NCBI RefSeq assembly: GCF_036884655.1
Contig: NC_088348.1
Location: 22,433,501-22,497,500 of the forward strand
DNA: 64,000 bases
Reading direction: 5' to 3'
Origin: Musa acuminata AAA Group
Taxonomy: Eukaryota > Streptophyta > Magnoliopsida > Zingiberales > Musaceae
A program made the position numbers and the translations under genes. Positions within the stretch are counted from its first letter, which is position 1. Each line of letters starts with the position of its first letter. A model generated the notes under the pieces. That model did not search any database. It was not told the origin of the DNA and worked only from the letters and a program-made list of their open reading frames with translations. Below are positions 10,921-21,831 of the stretch, piece after piece.

Positions 10921-12177
10921 CAGGTTGCTCGTGCGAATGATTGGTTTTGAACTGCGTGTGTTGTGTTTAGGAAGAATTTTGACGTCAAAAATTGTTGACG
11001 CAAAAACAAGGAAGGGCAGCAACAGTTGCTGTCCTCGATCTACGTACGTACAGCGCAGACGAAGGCGGGTAACATAAGGGCTGCGTCTGCTGCAGCCGGC
11101 CGGGGGCCTGCTTGCAGCAGGCTTGTTGCCGGTGGGGCTAGCAGCCCACGGGCATTGGCACCGCAGGGCAGCGGCGCCTGCCGCCGTTGCTCCCACGGGC
11201 GAAACCCCCCACAGGGGCGATCGCCCGGCGGGATAGCACCGCCTGCGGAGGCGACGGCGCCCGAAAGGGGCGCCCACCCGCAGCGGTAGCGCTGCCAGTG
11301 GACGTGCCGCCTGCAAGCGAGGGTAATGCCCTCGCCCCGCCGTACAGGCCGCCGCCATCAGGGTGGTGGCGGCGGTAGCAACGAAAAGGGTAAAGGGCAT
11401 TAGGGTTTTCTGGGCAAAAGATAATTTTGCCCCTCGGAATTTGAGAAATTCCAGTTTCTGTCTTTTGTCCAAATTACAAAAATACCCCTATGAATTTAGA
11501 AATTCCCTATAATGTCCCTGATTTCAGAAAATATTAATTAATTAAAAGGTTTAGTTGATTATTATTTTTATTATTATTATCTAGTAGTCCTACATGATGA
11601 TGATTATTTATACATGTGATGTATGATGTGTGGATGGATGATCATGGACCGTGTGATGTGTGTACTTGTGATTATTATTATTGAGGTCTGCGAACCTCCA
11701 TTATATTTCTCGTTTATTATCGGGCCTGCGTGCCTATGATTAAGTTGTAATCACATGAGGAGGCACAGCGGGAGCGTGGATGCGATAGCGGGACCCACGA
11801 GACGGACGATCGTGATGGTTGAAGATGCATCAAGATGTCGATAGAACCGGCAAGGACGAAATGGACGATCACAGGGCGTGGAGATGCACCGTTGCACACA
11901 TAAATCTTGATATGAGTGATTAGGCCTACTGGCTCGGGCCTAATCATATTAGGTTGTGGTCCATGATCATCTGGTGTAATTGCTTATACACATACTAGAT
12001 ATGTATATATATTTGCATGCGATGTAGATATATATTAAATATGTATATGTGTGATATGTCATATTAGGAGACCAAATCATAGAAACATCTCTCGATAATA
12101 TTAAGTCGGTAAACGTGAGGCAATTAGATTGACCCACGTGGCCTTACATCGTTATAAGTAGGAACCGATTCCCGGTG
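10921..12177 (+). other. C1 leader, GC-rich then AT-rich
   Basis: Untranslated leader between primer site and gag. It holds a GC-rich block (about 11040-11390) and then AT-rich sequence. The corresponding region of C2 (about 30650-31030) is also GC-rich. Short ORFs here have no counterpart in C2 and are not considered genes. Confidence 0.7.
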
Positions 12178-12490
12178 TAGGTTGAGTTGGTCGAGTCCCT
12201 CGAGACTCACCTATATCGTGATTCGCTATCTTGCTTACAACATAGAGATGTCACCGGTGACCTGAGGGCATGGTATACTTGCTCGAGTCCCTCGAGGGTA
12301 TATCATCAAATCAGACTCATCTTGTAACTAAGGTGTTGACTTAACCGAGCATCATGGTTGGTCAAGTCCCTCGAGGCCATGGTGATTTGGAGGCTGAACA
12401 GGACGGGAATCACAAGGAGTTATGATCGACAAGAGTTGCCTACCTTTTAGGCTTAGTGTGATTGGTCGAGTCCCTCGAGGTTACACTAAG
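12178..12490 (+). other. Array of four RNA hairpins with shared apex
   Basis: Four potential stem-loops lie at 12178-12213, 12271-12305, 12350-12384 and 12452-12490. Each carries nearly the same apex, TTGGTCGAGTCCCTCGAGG, which can itself pair (CGAG with CTCG). The basal stems differ: taggttgagt/actcaccta, tggtatac/gtatatca, catcatgg/ccatggtg and cttagtgtga/ttacactaag. A perfect palindrome, tcaccggtga, lies at 12251-12260. The same four apices occur in C2 (about 31848-32162), and two stems carry paired changes. A packaging or dimerisation role is inferred. Confidence 0.65.
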
Positions 12491-12690
12491 ACGCTGATTG
12501 GATCCTGATCCCCACTAGAAGTCTGCCGGAGACTTCCGTTTCACGTGCTGAGGGTGTCGCGTGACTCGTTAGTAAAATAGTGGGAGCATATTAAGATAGA
12601 AGTCCATATCTTGATAGTTTATTTCTTGCAAAATCTACATGTTATTCATTTCTGCTGCATCTTTATTTTTCGCTTTCAAATCCCTTATGT

Positions 12691-13580
12691 GGCATACTTG
12701 ATGTCAACCGCCTCACTGGTCCAAATTATACGGATTGGCTCCGTAACTTGAGAATTATTCTCACAGCGGAGAAAATCGTGTACGTCCTTGATACAGTGAT
12801 GCTTGCGCCCGAAGAAGGGGCAAACGAGGATGAGATCGCTCGCTACGTGAAGTACATTGATGACTCCACTCTTGCTCAGTGCTATATGTTGGGCTCTATG
12901 ACTCTGAGTTACAGAGACAACATGAAAAGATGGATGCCAGATCCATTCTACTACATGTCCACAAATTATTTGAGGAACAGGAAAGGACTCAGCGATATGA
13001 GATATCTAAGAGCCTCTTCCACGCTAGGATGACTGAGGGGACACCGGTTCAGAACCATGTCCTAAAGATGATTGAGTGGATAGAGAAACTCACAGGTCTA
13101 GGAATGGTCCTAGAGGATAACTTGTGTGTGGACATTGTGCTTCAGTCCCTACCCGATTCCTTTTCACAGTTCATAATGAATTTTAATATGAACAAGCTTG
13201 AAGTGACTCTCCCAGAGCTTCTCAATATGTTGAGGGAGGTAGAGAGTACTATCAAGAAAGAGAAGCCAGTTCTCTACACTGGTGAGACCAAAAGGAAAAG
13301 GAAAGCAGAAAGGTCTCTTAAGAAGGGAAAGGGCAAGGTCAAACCAGGTAAAGCAAAGGTTGCTAAGAAAGACCCAACAAAGGACAAAGGCCAGTGCTTC
13401 CACTATGGTAAAGATGGGCACTGGAAGAGAAACTGCAAAGAGTACCTTGCAGAAAGGGCGAAACAAAAGCTTGATGAAGCTTCAGGTACATTCATGATCA
13501 GTCTCCATTTATCAGACTCTTATGATAACATATGGGTATTGGATACCGGTAGTGCTTATCATATATACAATTCGTTGTAG
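12691..13580 (+). pseudogene. C1 gag and start of protease
   Basis: Copia gag whose N-terminal motif LTGPNYTDWLRNLRIIL is visible from about 12708; no in-frame ATG was found before 12748. A single missing base near 12904 (ACTCTGAG here, ACTCCCGAG in C2) shifts the frame. Then follow a conserved core ([27 protein letters not shown]), a Lys-rich stretch and a knuckle [14 protein letters not shown] in which the second Cys is Tyr. The protease start [11 protein letters not shown] follows. The ORF stops at TAG 13578-13580, where C2 keeps CAG (Gln), so this is a C-to-T nonsense change. Confidence 0.85.
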
Positions 13581-16121
13581 GTTCTGGCAAAGCCTAGGAG
13601 ACTAGAGAGAGGGGAGATGGACCTCAAGATGGGTAATGGAGCAAAAGTTGCTGTAGTAACTGTTGGCGAGGTCGCCCTACATCTGCCTAGTGGAGCTTTT
13701 ATTGCATTAGATGCATGTTATTTTGTTCCTTCTATTATCAAAAACATTATCTCCATTTCATGTTTAATAGTTAGTGGATATAAATTTGTTTTTGAGAATA
13801 ATGGTTGTTCGATATTATTAGATGATAAGATCATCATGAAAGGAACATTGCATAATGATTTATTTATATTAGACACCACTCCACATATCATGAATGTAAA
13901 TGTGTCCAAAAGGAAACGAGATGAGTTGAACAGTGCATACCTGTGGCATTGTAGGCTAGGTCACATCCATGAAAGAATGATTCAAAAGTTGCTAAATGAT
14001 GGATATCTAGATCCATTCGACTATGTGTCATATGCAACTTGTGAGCCTTGCATTCGTGGAAAACTGACCAACTCTCCATTTAGTGGAACTGGAGAGAGAG
14101 CCACTGAGTTGTTGGAACTCATACATAGTGATGTATGTGGACCCATGTCAACTCATGCCATTGGAGGTTACTCCTACTTCATTACATTTACTGATGATTT
14201 CTCAATGTATGGATATGTGTACTTAATGAAGTACAAGTCCGAGGCCTTTGAGAAATTCAGAGAGTATAAGAATGAGGTAGAGAACCAGACTGGAAAGAGT
14301 ATCAAAACTCTTCGATCAGATCGAGGAGGTGAGTACTTAAGTACAGAGTTCACTCAGTTCCTCAAGGACCATGGGATATTATCCCAATGGACACCTCCTT
14401 ATACACCTCAGCTCAATGGTGTCTCTGAAAGGAGAAATCATACATTATTAGATATGGTACGGTCCATGATGAGTTTCGCCGACCTACCCATCTCATTCTG
14501 GGGATATGCCCTAGAAACCGCAACTTACCTTCTGAACAAAGTTCCAACTAAGTCGGTAGTGTCTACACCATATGAGATATGGAAAGGGAAGAAGCATGAT
14601 CTTAAGGTTGTTAAGATTTGGGGCTGTCCTGCACATGTTAAAAGACACAACCCCGATAAGTTAGAATCAAGGACAGAGCGATGCAAATTTGTGGGATACC
14701 CCAAGGAAACTTGTGGGTATTATTTCTATCATCTCGAGGAGCAAAATGTCTTTGTAGCTAAGAGAGCAGTGTTCCTTGAGAAGGAACACATTCTTGGTGG
14801 AGATAGTGGGAGAATGATAGAATTAAGCGAGGTTGGAGAACCAAGCTCAAGCACCACTCTACAGCCCGAGTCTGTTCAGGTACCTAATACACAAGTTTCA
14901 ACTTTACGCAGGTCTGATAGAGTATCCCATCCTCCTGAGAGATATGTGCGACATATTAGAGGAGAGGATGCAGAGGATATTGATCCTCAGACCTACGAGG
15001 AGGCTATTATGAGTATAGACTCCAAGAAGTGGCAAGAAGCCATGAATTCTGAGATGGATTCTATGTACTCCAATAAGGTTTGGAACCTAGTTGATGCACC
15101 CGAAGGTATTGTACCCATCGGTTGCAAGTGGATCTTTAAGAAAAAGATCGGAGTAGATGGAAAGGTAGAGACCTATAAAGCAATGCTAGTGGCTAAGGGG
15201 TTTCGTCGAAGGCAAGGTGTTGACTATGACAAAACCTTCTCACCCGTAGCAATGCTAAAATCCATCAGAATTCTATTAGCTATTGCAGCACACTATGATT
15301 ATGAGATCTGGCAGATGGATGTGAAAACCACATTCCTCAATGGGAACCTTGAGGAGGAGGTGTATATGATACAACCTGAGGGATACGTATCCAAGAACTG
15401 TCCAGATAAGGTGTGTAGGTTGCTTAGATCTATTTATGGATTAAAGCAAGCTTCCCGAAGTTGGAACATAAGATTTGATGAGGCAATCAGATCTTATGAC
15501 TTCGTTAAGAACGAAGATGAGCCTTGTGTATACAGAAAGGTAAGTGGGAGCGCTATCACCTTTTTGGTGTTATATGTGGATGACATCCTGATCATTAGGA
15601 ATGACGTAGGAATGCTATCCACAGTAAAGGCTTGGTTATCTAGACACTTCTCCATGAAGGACTTAGGGGAAGCATCCTATATTTTGGGGATTAGAATCTA
15701 TAGAGATAGATCCAAGAGGATGCTTGGCTTGTCCCAGTCCAGGTACATAGAAACCATTGTCAAAAGGTTTGGCATGGAAAATTCCAAGAGAGGTCTCATA
15801 CCAATGAGACATGGGATATCACTTTCTACGAGTATGTCCCCAAAGACTCCAGAAGAAAGGGCGAACATGGATATGATATCTTATGCCTCAGCAATAGGGT
15901 CTATCATGTATGCCATGCTATGTACTAGGCCTGATATAGCGCATGCTCTGAGTGTCACGAGCAGGTATCAGACGGATCCAGGCTTGGAGCATTGGAAAAC
16001 AGTAAAGTGTATCCTTAAGTACTTGAGAAGGACTAAGGATCTTTTACTAGTATATGGAGTTAATAGCCTTAAGGTTGAAGGCTACACTGACTCAAGTTTT
16101 CAGTCTGATGTTGATGATAGC
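13581..16121 (+). pseudogene. C1 pol: protease to RNase H, 5' part
   Basis: In frame with gag beyond the TAG and open for over 830 codons. It contains the rest of protease, pre-integrase (LWHCRLGHIHERMI), integrase with Asp in LIHSDVCGP, Asp in RSDRGGEY and Glu in GVSERRN, then RT (WIFKKKIGVDGKVETYKA, MDVKTTFLNGNLEEEVYM, SIYGLKQASRSWN, catalytic YVDDILII) and the RNase H start (YTDSSFQSDVDDS). The frame is cut by element A in the RNase H domain and resumes at 23448. Apart from that insertion and the TAG at 13578, this portion looks functional. Confidence 0.9.
16117..16121. repeat. Target duplication, left copy
   Basis: ATAGC immediately precedes the 5' LTR of element A and recurs at 23443-23447 just after its 3' LTR. 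Confidence 0.95.
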
Positions 16122-17733
16122 TGTTGAATCTCGGATTTTGATGATGACAACTAATTGATTGTGTTTAAATGTTTGACTACATTTTGAGTGATACAGGTCT
16201 ACTCGATCAGGATTAGACAATTAACGCAGGAGGAATTGACGTTGCGTCGGAGGAGATCACGTCAGGATATTGGATGGCAGAAGGCTTCGGGCGTCGGGCA
16301 TCGGGCCAAGAGCGGAATTGCGCCAAGGATATCGGCGTTGTGGAGGTCAACCGCCGATTGGGCAATAAGCCGCAAGAGAGGACGATGCGCCGAAGAATCG
16401 GACGAAGCGCCAACCAATGACGTGCCGAGCAACAGAATGTCAATTCGCTTTATAATAATTGTCTAGATCGGAGTAGAGTTTTGGTTTGTGTGTGCAGGAT
16501 TAACTATGATAACGATGAAGACATAAAGCGAAACAAAGTGCTGGAGTCAAGCGCGAAGGATTCGTTGGGAGTTCGAGAGTTCGACGGAAGTCCGAAGGTT
16601 CGTCGGGAATGCTGCCGGAACTAGCCGAGAATGAGTAGGGAGCTTGCCGAAGGGTTTTTCGGAAGCTCGCCGGAAGGTTCGTTGGAAGTTCGCGGAGCTC
16701 GCCGAGAAAGATCGGAGCTTACCAAAGAAGCTCGTTGGAACTCGCCAAGATCAAATCGTGAAGTCTAGGAGCTTGCCGGGAGTCCGCAGAATGGTTTCCG
16801 AGAGTTTATCGGAAGACCGTCGGAAGTTCGCTAGAAGCTCGCCGGAAGAAGTCTTGACTTGCGGACTTTGTAATAGCTTAGAAAATGTCTTTAAATTCGT
16901 AGTTAGCACATTAATTAGGGTTAGGATTAGGTGTTAATCCTATAACCCAAGTAGGGGCCAATTGGGCCCAAGTTCGGACTAGTTTGGGGCAAGATTGAAG
17001 CCTAACTAGTGGGCTGAAAACACTGTAGGCGGTGGCACCGCCTAGCTGGGCGGTGGCACCGCCCAACACCCGAGAGCTGGGCGGTGACACCTCCTAGCTG
17101 GGCGGTGGCACCGCCCAGCACCCGAGCGTTGGGCGGTGGCACCGCTTGGATGGGCGGTGGCACCTCCAGCAGCGGGAACCCAAAGAGAATTCAAATTTTG
17201 AAGCCCAAATTTGAATCCTCTTGAGGCCTATAAATACCCCTCAAATCTCAGCTGAGAGAACAACTTTTTGAGCAGCAAGTGTTTGAGAGAAAAGCCTTAG
17301 AAAAGTGTTAGCTTGTCTTGTTTTCAATTTGCTAGTGTTCACCTCCTTCTTTCTTGTTGAAAATCTGTAAGAGAGTGAACCGCTTGTAAAAGTTGTAAGA
17401 GGGGTATTCACCCTTCACTTTCAAGAGATTTGCTAGTGGAAGGTGGAAGCCTCATCGAAGAGGGGCCTCGCAAGTGGATGTAGGTCACTTGACCGAACCA
17501 CTTTAAAAACGGCGTAATCTCTGGTTTGCATTTCTTATTGTCATTTACATTACTGCAAATCTTCTTACTTGCTTTGTTTCATCATTACCTTTGCTGCGCA
17601 ACTTTAAGAATACGCTTTCAAGTTAAGCTTTTCAAGTTCCGTTCTTATCGTACGAAAGATTTTACTAAAACCGAAGTTTTAATCCGCTGCACTAATTCAC
17701 CCCCCCCCTCTTAGTGCCACTCCGATCCTAACA
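16122..17733 (+). repeat. 5' LTR of element A
   Basis: It starts TGTTGAATCTCGG and ends GATCCTAACA. It carries a palindromic GC array at about 17030-17170, TATA 'tataaata' at 17229-17236, and a C-run about 30 bases before the end. Two LTR ORFs (16188-16466, 16644-16937) recur unchanged in the 3' LTR but show no protein features. Confidence 0.95.
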
Positions 17734-17735
17734 AT

Positions 17736-17747
17736 TGGTATCAGAGC
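17736..17747 (+). other. Primer binding site of element A
   Basis: TGGTATCAGAGC, two bases after the LTR end, matching initiator Met-tRNA. gag begins only 36 bases downstream. Confidence 0.95.
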
Positions 17748-17783
17748 CACGGTTTTCTACTTTGGTTTAACACCCAAATAGAA

Positions 17784-18704
17784 ATGGCTCTTTATGGCTT
17801 TCAAGAGGGTCATTCTCTCATTCGTCCTCCCTTTTTCAATGGGACGGACTACACTTGTTGGAAAACTCAAATGAGAGTTTTCTTACTTTCTTTGGATTTG
17901 AATTTATGGCACATAGTCGAAAATGGATTTGAAATGTCTTCTCTCCCAATGAACCATTGGAATGATTTGGAGAAGAAGATGTTTTCTCTAAATGCAAAGG
18001 CTATGAATGCCTTATATTGTGCACTTGACAAAAATGAATTTAATCGTGTTTCGATGTGTGACTCGGCTTTTGATATTTGGAGAACTCTAGAGGTCACTCA
18101 TGAAGGCACTAGCCGAGTGAAAGAGTCCAAAATCAATATTCTTGTGCATTCTTACGAACTTTTCCGGATGAAACCAAGTGAGTCCATCGGAGACATGTAC
18201 ACCCGGTTCACGAATGTCATCAATGGACTCAAAGCTCTTGGTAAAAGTTTTTCTAATTTTGAACTAGTCACTAAAATCTTAAGATCCCTTCCAAAAAGTT
18301 GGGATCCAAAAGTTACGGCCATTCAAGAGGCCAAGGACCTTAAAACATTCCCTCTCGAAGAACTTATTGGGTCTCTAATGACCTACGAAATGAACAATGT
18401 GACAAAAAAGAAACTCGAGAACAACCTTCCAAATGATAGGAAGGATTTGGGACATAGAACACATGAAGACCACTCGAGCATAAGCTCAAGTGATGGTGAA
18501 CTTAAACTACTAATGAAACAAAAATTAAAAAGCAAAAAGAATGGAACTACTTGCTTTGAACGCAAGAAGAACAAAAGTTGGGATGAATTGAGCTCTTCCG
18601 AAGACGAAGAGAAAATCAAGAAAGGCGAGGTGGCAAACTATGCCTCACCCTCTTTCAACAATGAGGTAATCAAAATCCCACTAATTTATTTCGAAATTAC
18701 ATAA
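17784..18704 (+). CDS. Gag of element A, without zinc knuckle
   Basis: An intact 306-codon ORF. Residues about 1-215 match SIRE-type gag of elements B and N (MALYGFQEGHSL, FFNGTDYTCWKTQMR, ALDKNEFNRVSMCDSAFDIWRTLEVTHEGT, FRMKPSESIGDM, LRSLPKSWDPKV). Where N has the CCHC knuckle CYECKKPGHYKSDC, this protein has CFERKKNKSWDE, so the metal site is lost. An acidic Ser-rich stretch follows, and the homology ends at about NNEV; the last 13 or so residues (IKIPLIYFEIT) are unrelated to N. M encodes the same shortened design. It likely forms particles, with RNA binding by basic residues or by a partner gag. Confidence 0.88.
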   Translation: MALYGFQEGHSLIRPPFFNGTDYTCWKTQMRVFLLSLDLNLWHIVENGFEMSSLPMNHWNDLEKKMFSLNAKAMNALYCALDKNEFNRVSMCDSAFDIWRTLEVTHEGTSRVKESKINILVHSYELFRMKPSESIGDMYTRFTNVINGLKALGKSFSNFELVTKILRSLPKSWDPKVTAIQEAKDLKTFPLEELIGSLMTYEMNNVTKKKLENNLPNDRKDLGHRTHEDHSSISSSDGELKLLMKQKLKSKKNGTTCFERKKNKSWDELSSSEDEEKIKKGEVANYASPSFNNEVIKIPLIYFEIT

Positions 18705-21700
18705 TACCTTCTTGAGTTATTTTTAATTTAGTTTAGGATTAATTTTCTTGAAAATTGCTTGTGTTATGTTAATGCAATAAAATGTTAGATATAAATATAA
18801 TGCTTATACACCTAGTAAGATTAATCTTATATATGTGCTTGAGAAGCAAGAATTTGTACTTTGATGATTTCCATATTAATTTTCAATGACGATGCATGAC
18901 TTTTGAATGGAAGGTTTGATGATTTTTTTTATGAACCTTATCTTTGGTTTTCAAACATGATGTATAGTTTTGACATAAGAACAAAAATTTGAAGCATGCT
19001 AATATAAAGTCAATCATATAAAGTAAAACTAAAGAAATTTTAAATATCTATAAGAATCATTCAAAATTATGTTCAATAAAACCTTGATGTTGTAATGAAA
19101 CTATTGAAAGTTTTGATGCTATGATTTGATGATTTTATGCATGAGATTGTAAAGTTATACATGATGATTTTTTGGTCTTGATGGTTTTTATGACAAAATT
19201 CATTTTTCGATCCTAAATGTTGATGCACATTTTTATCTAGCATAAATGACATGAATTTAAATAACTAAAAAGAGAAAAGCATTGTTCTTGAAAATTATTT
19301 TTCTCTATCTTGTTGATTTATATGAATCCCTTGAAAATGATTTTGGTTTGATGATTTGAATTACAAATGAGTTATATCAAAATCATGATATTGATTTGAC
19401 TTGAAGTAATGAGTTGAAATCATTTTTTTTTTTGAATTATGTGTTGCACTTTTTTATCTTGATGATCTTTGATTTTTTTTTTTTTTAAAACGATGATGCA
19501 TGGATTTGAAAGAAAAGGAGATGCATGCATGGAATCAATCAATAAGTTGAAACAAAAGGAGGAAAGATTTTTTATTGAAAATTTTCTTTTTCTCTATCTT
19601 ATTGATTTATACCTAAGAGACCAATAAAATTATTTATGTCATTTTGAATCTCTTGAAAGAAATGTTGAGATTTTGATGATTTAGACGATTTGAATTTGAA
19701 TGAGTTTTATCTAAAATCATGATCTTGATTCTGTGATATTTACAAATTAAGATTTATTATGAATCAAGATTTTTCATTAATCGATCTCCTAAGATTTTCT
19801 TTTGATTATTAATGAGTAGGTTTTTCAAAAAGAAATCATGTCTTCTGGTATTCACATGTTCTAATCCTTCATGATAAAATTTTTATGTAATTCCTTAAAT
19901 TCATGAAATGTTTATCTCATCACCAATTATTTTCTTCTTGATATTCCTTTTTTGGTGATATAAAATCATGCATGAAATACTCTTGAGATTATTTTGATGC
20001 ATACAAATGAAAAGTTATGATCATGCATGGTAGGATGCAATTTGACAAATTAATACCATTATGATTTGAAATATTTATAATTTGGAATGATGCATGCAAT
20101 ACTTATGCCTTTTATTATGATAATATATGTGATGTATTGCATATGATGTGAATCATGAATGCTTTAAATGATAAATGTCTTGATATCATGATTGATGATT
20201 TTGTTCTATGCATAAGATTTTTAAAATTATGCATAATGAATCTTGTAATTTACAGATTATCGATTTTCTTTTTACCATAATGAAAGTGCCTTATTGATCC
20301 TTGTCATAATAAATCTAGCACTTTCGGTTTTAAACATGATACATGTTTTTATTTGACATAAAAAAAAAGGGAGGCATGCTTGAATGAAATAAATTACATG
20401 AATTGAAGCAACTAAAAGAGAAGAACATTTTTCTTCTTGAAAATTATTTTTTCTATATTATTGATTTTGATGAATCTATTTGTATTATTTTTATGAATCT
20501 CATAGATTATGAAAATGATTTGAATTTAATGGATTTTATTGAAATCATGATCTTGATTTCTCACAATTTTCTATTGAATGAATCAAGTTTGTTTTCTATT
20601 TAAAAGGATATTTATCAAAATTTTCATGGTCTTTTAGTATTCATGATATTGATAATTATATTTTGAAACTCTATGTAAATCAAGATTCTTCATCATGATT
20701 CTCTCGTTTTATAAAAGAGGAGATGTTCTATGTGAATCATAAGATTTTATATGCATGAATTGAGATTCTTTTTGCTATTAACTAGCAAGAAACTTGTTTT
20801 TGTAAACCATGACATGCTACTTGACATCTTGATAATTTATAACTTGAGTTTTCTTTTTGAATCAAGATTGTTTCCTATCATGTTTTCTATCTACAAAAGA
20901 AGAAATTTGTCAAAAATGTTATATGTCTTTTGACATTCATTTTTCATCTTTATTATTTACCCTTATCATGATTTGAATATTATAGTAAAGAGAAATGAAT
21001 TACATGATTGTATTGTTATTCCCTTCTATTTGACACTGACAAAGGGGGAGCAAAACTTGCTAGATAGCAAATTTGCTAGCTTGCACAATTTGAAAAGAGG
21101 CAAAATAGTCCATCTTGCACATCTCAAAAGATGTAAAATTTTGCTAACTTTTTATGTGCAAAAGTTGATAGCTTGTATACTATAAATTTGCATACCAAAA
21201 ATACAATCTTGTTTATCTCAAGATGCAAAACATACTAACTTGCACTTTGCAACGGAAGCAAAATTGCTAGCTCAAACATTGCAAAGGAAGCAAAAATTTG
21301 CTAGCTTACAATTTGCATATTTCAAGAAGCAAGAGTTGCTTTCTTGAACATCTCAATATTGCTAGCTTGCATGATGTAGAACTTGCTATCTTGAACATTA
21401 CCAAAAGTGCTATCTTATATGCTGTAAAACTTGTATATCTAAAACTTGATAGCTTGAATGTCCCAAGCATTATGCATTACTTGCTAAATTTTCTATCTTC
21501 AAAATTGCATGATGATAAAAATTTAATATTATGTTTTTCATGCAATGGTTTGAACCCATATAATAAACACATAAGAGTAGCTACTTCTCCTTTTTGTTGA
21601 TGACATAGGGGGAGAAGTATATTGATGACTTCATGCATTGAATTAAATATTTTATATATTTGCATGATAGTTTAAATTTTTTCATAACATGTGATGAATG

Positions 21701-21817
21701 TTACTTGGATTTGGGATAATCCAAGTGTTCTATCAATGGCATATTGATAGGGGGAGTTTAGTTAAACTCCGGGGAGTTAAGGTTAACTCCGTTAGTCATC
21801 AATTAGTTGTCATCATC
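18705..21817 (+). other. Non-coding interior of element A
   Basis: About 3.1 kb of AT-rich DNA with many gatgat and atgcat words and no ORF longer than about 100 codons that looks genuine. At about 21040-21480 a loose array repeats words such as TTGCTAGCTTGCA and ATCTCAAAAGATGCAAA. The same region, with the same words, lies in element M (reverse strand, about 55070-55570), so it is a stable family feature. No trace of pol was recognised. Confidence 0.75.
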
Positions 21818-21830
21818 AAAAAGGGGGAGA
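21818..21830 (+). other. Polypurine tract of element A
   Basis: 'aaaaagggggaga' lies next to the 3' LTR. The preceding words 'gtcatcatc' also flank the tract in elements B, L and M. Confidence 0.9.
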
Positions 21831-21831
21831 T

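Noticed and set aside
11026..11472. GC-rich ORFs on both strands in the C1 leader
   Set aside because: Composition-driven, Ala/Pro/Arg-rich, not kept in C2.
16188..16937. Two LTR ORFs of 92 and 97 codons kept identically in both LTRs of element A
   Set aside because: Identity reflects the recent insertion, not selection; there are no domains, and they overlap U3 sequence.
17736..17747. tRNA-like sequence
   Set aside because: Only the 12-base primer site complementary to a tRNA 3' end; no tRNA gene.
20403..21600. Several 60-100-codon ORFs in the interior of element A
   Set aside because: AT-rich low-complexity frames without domains or a matching ORF in M.
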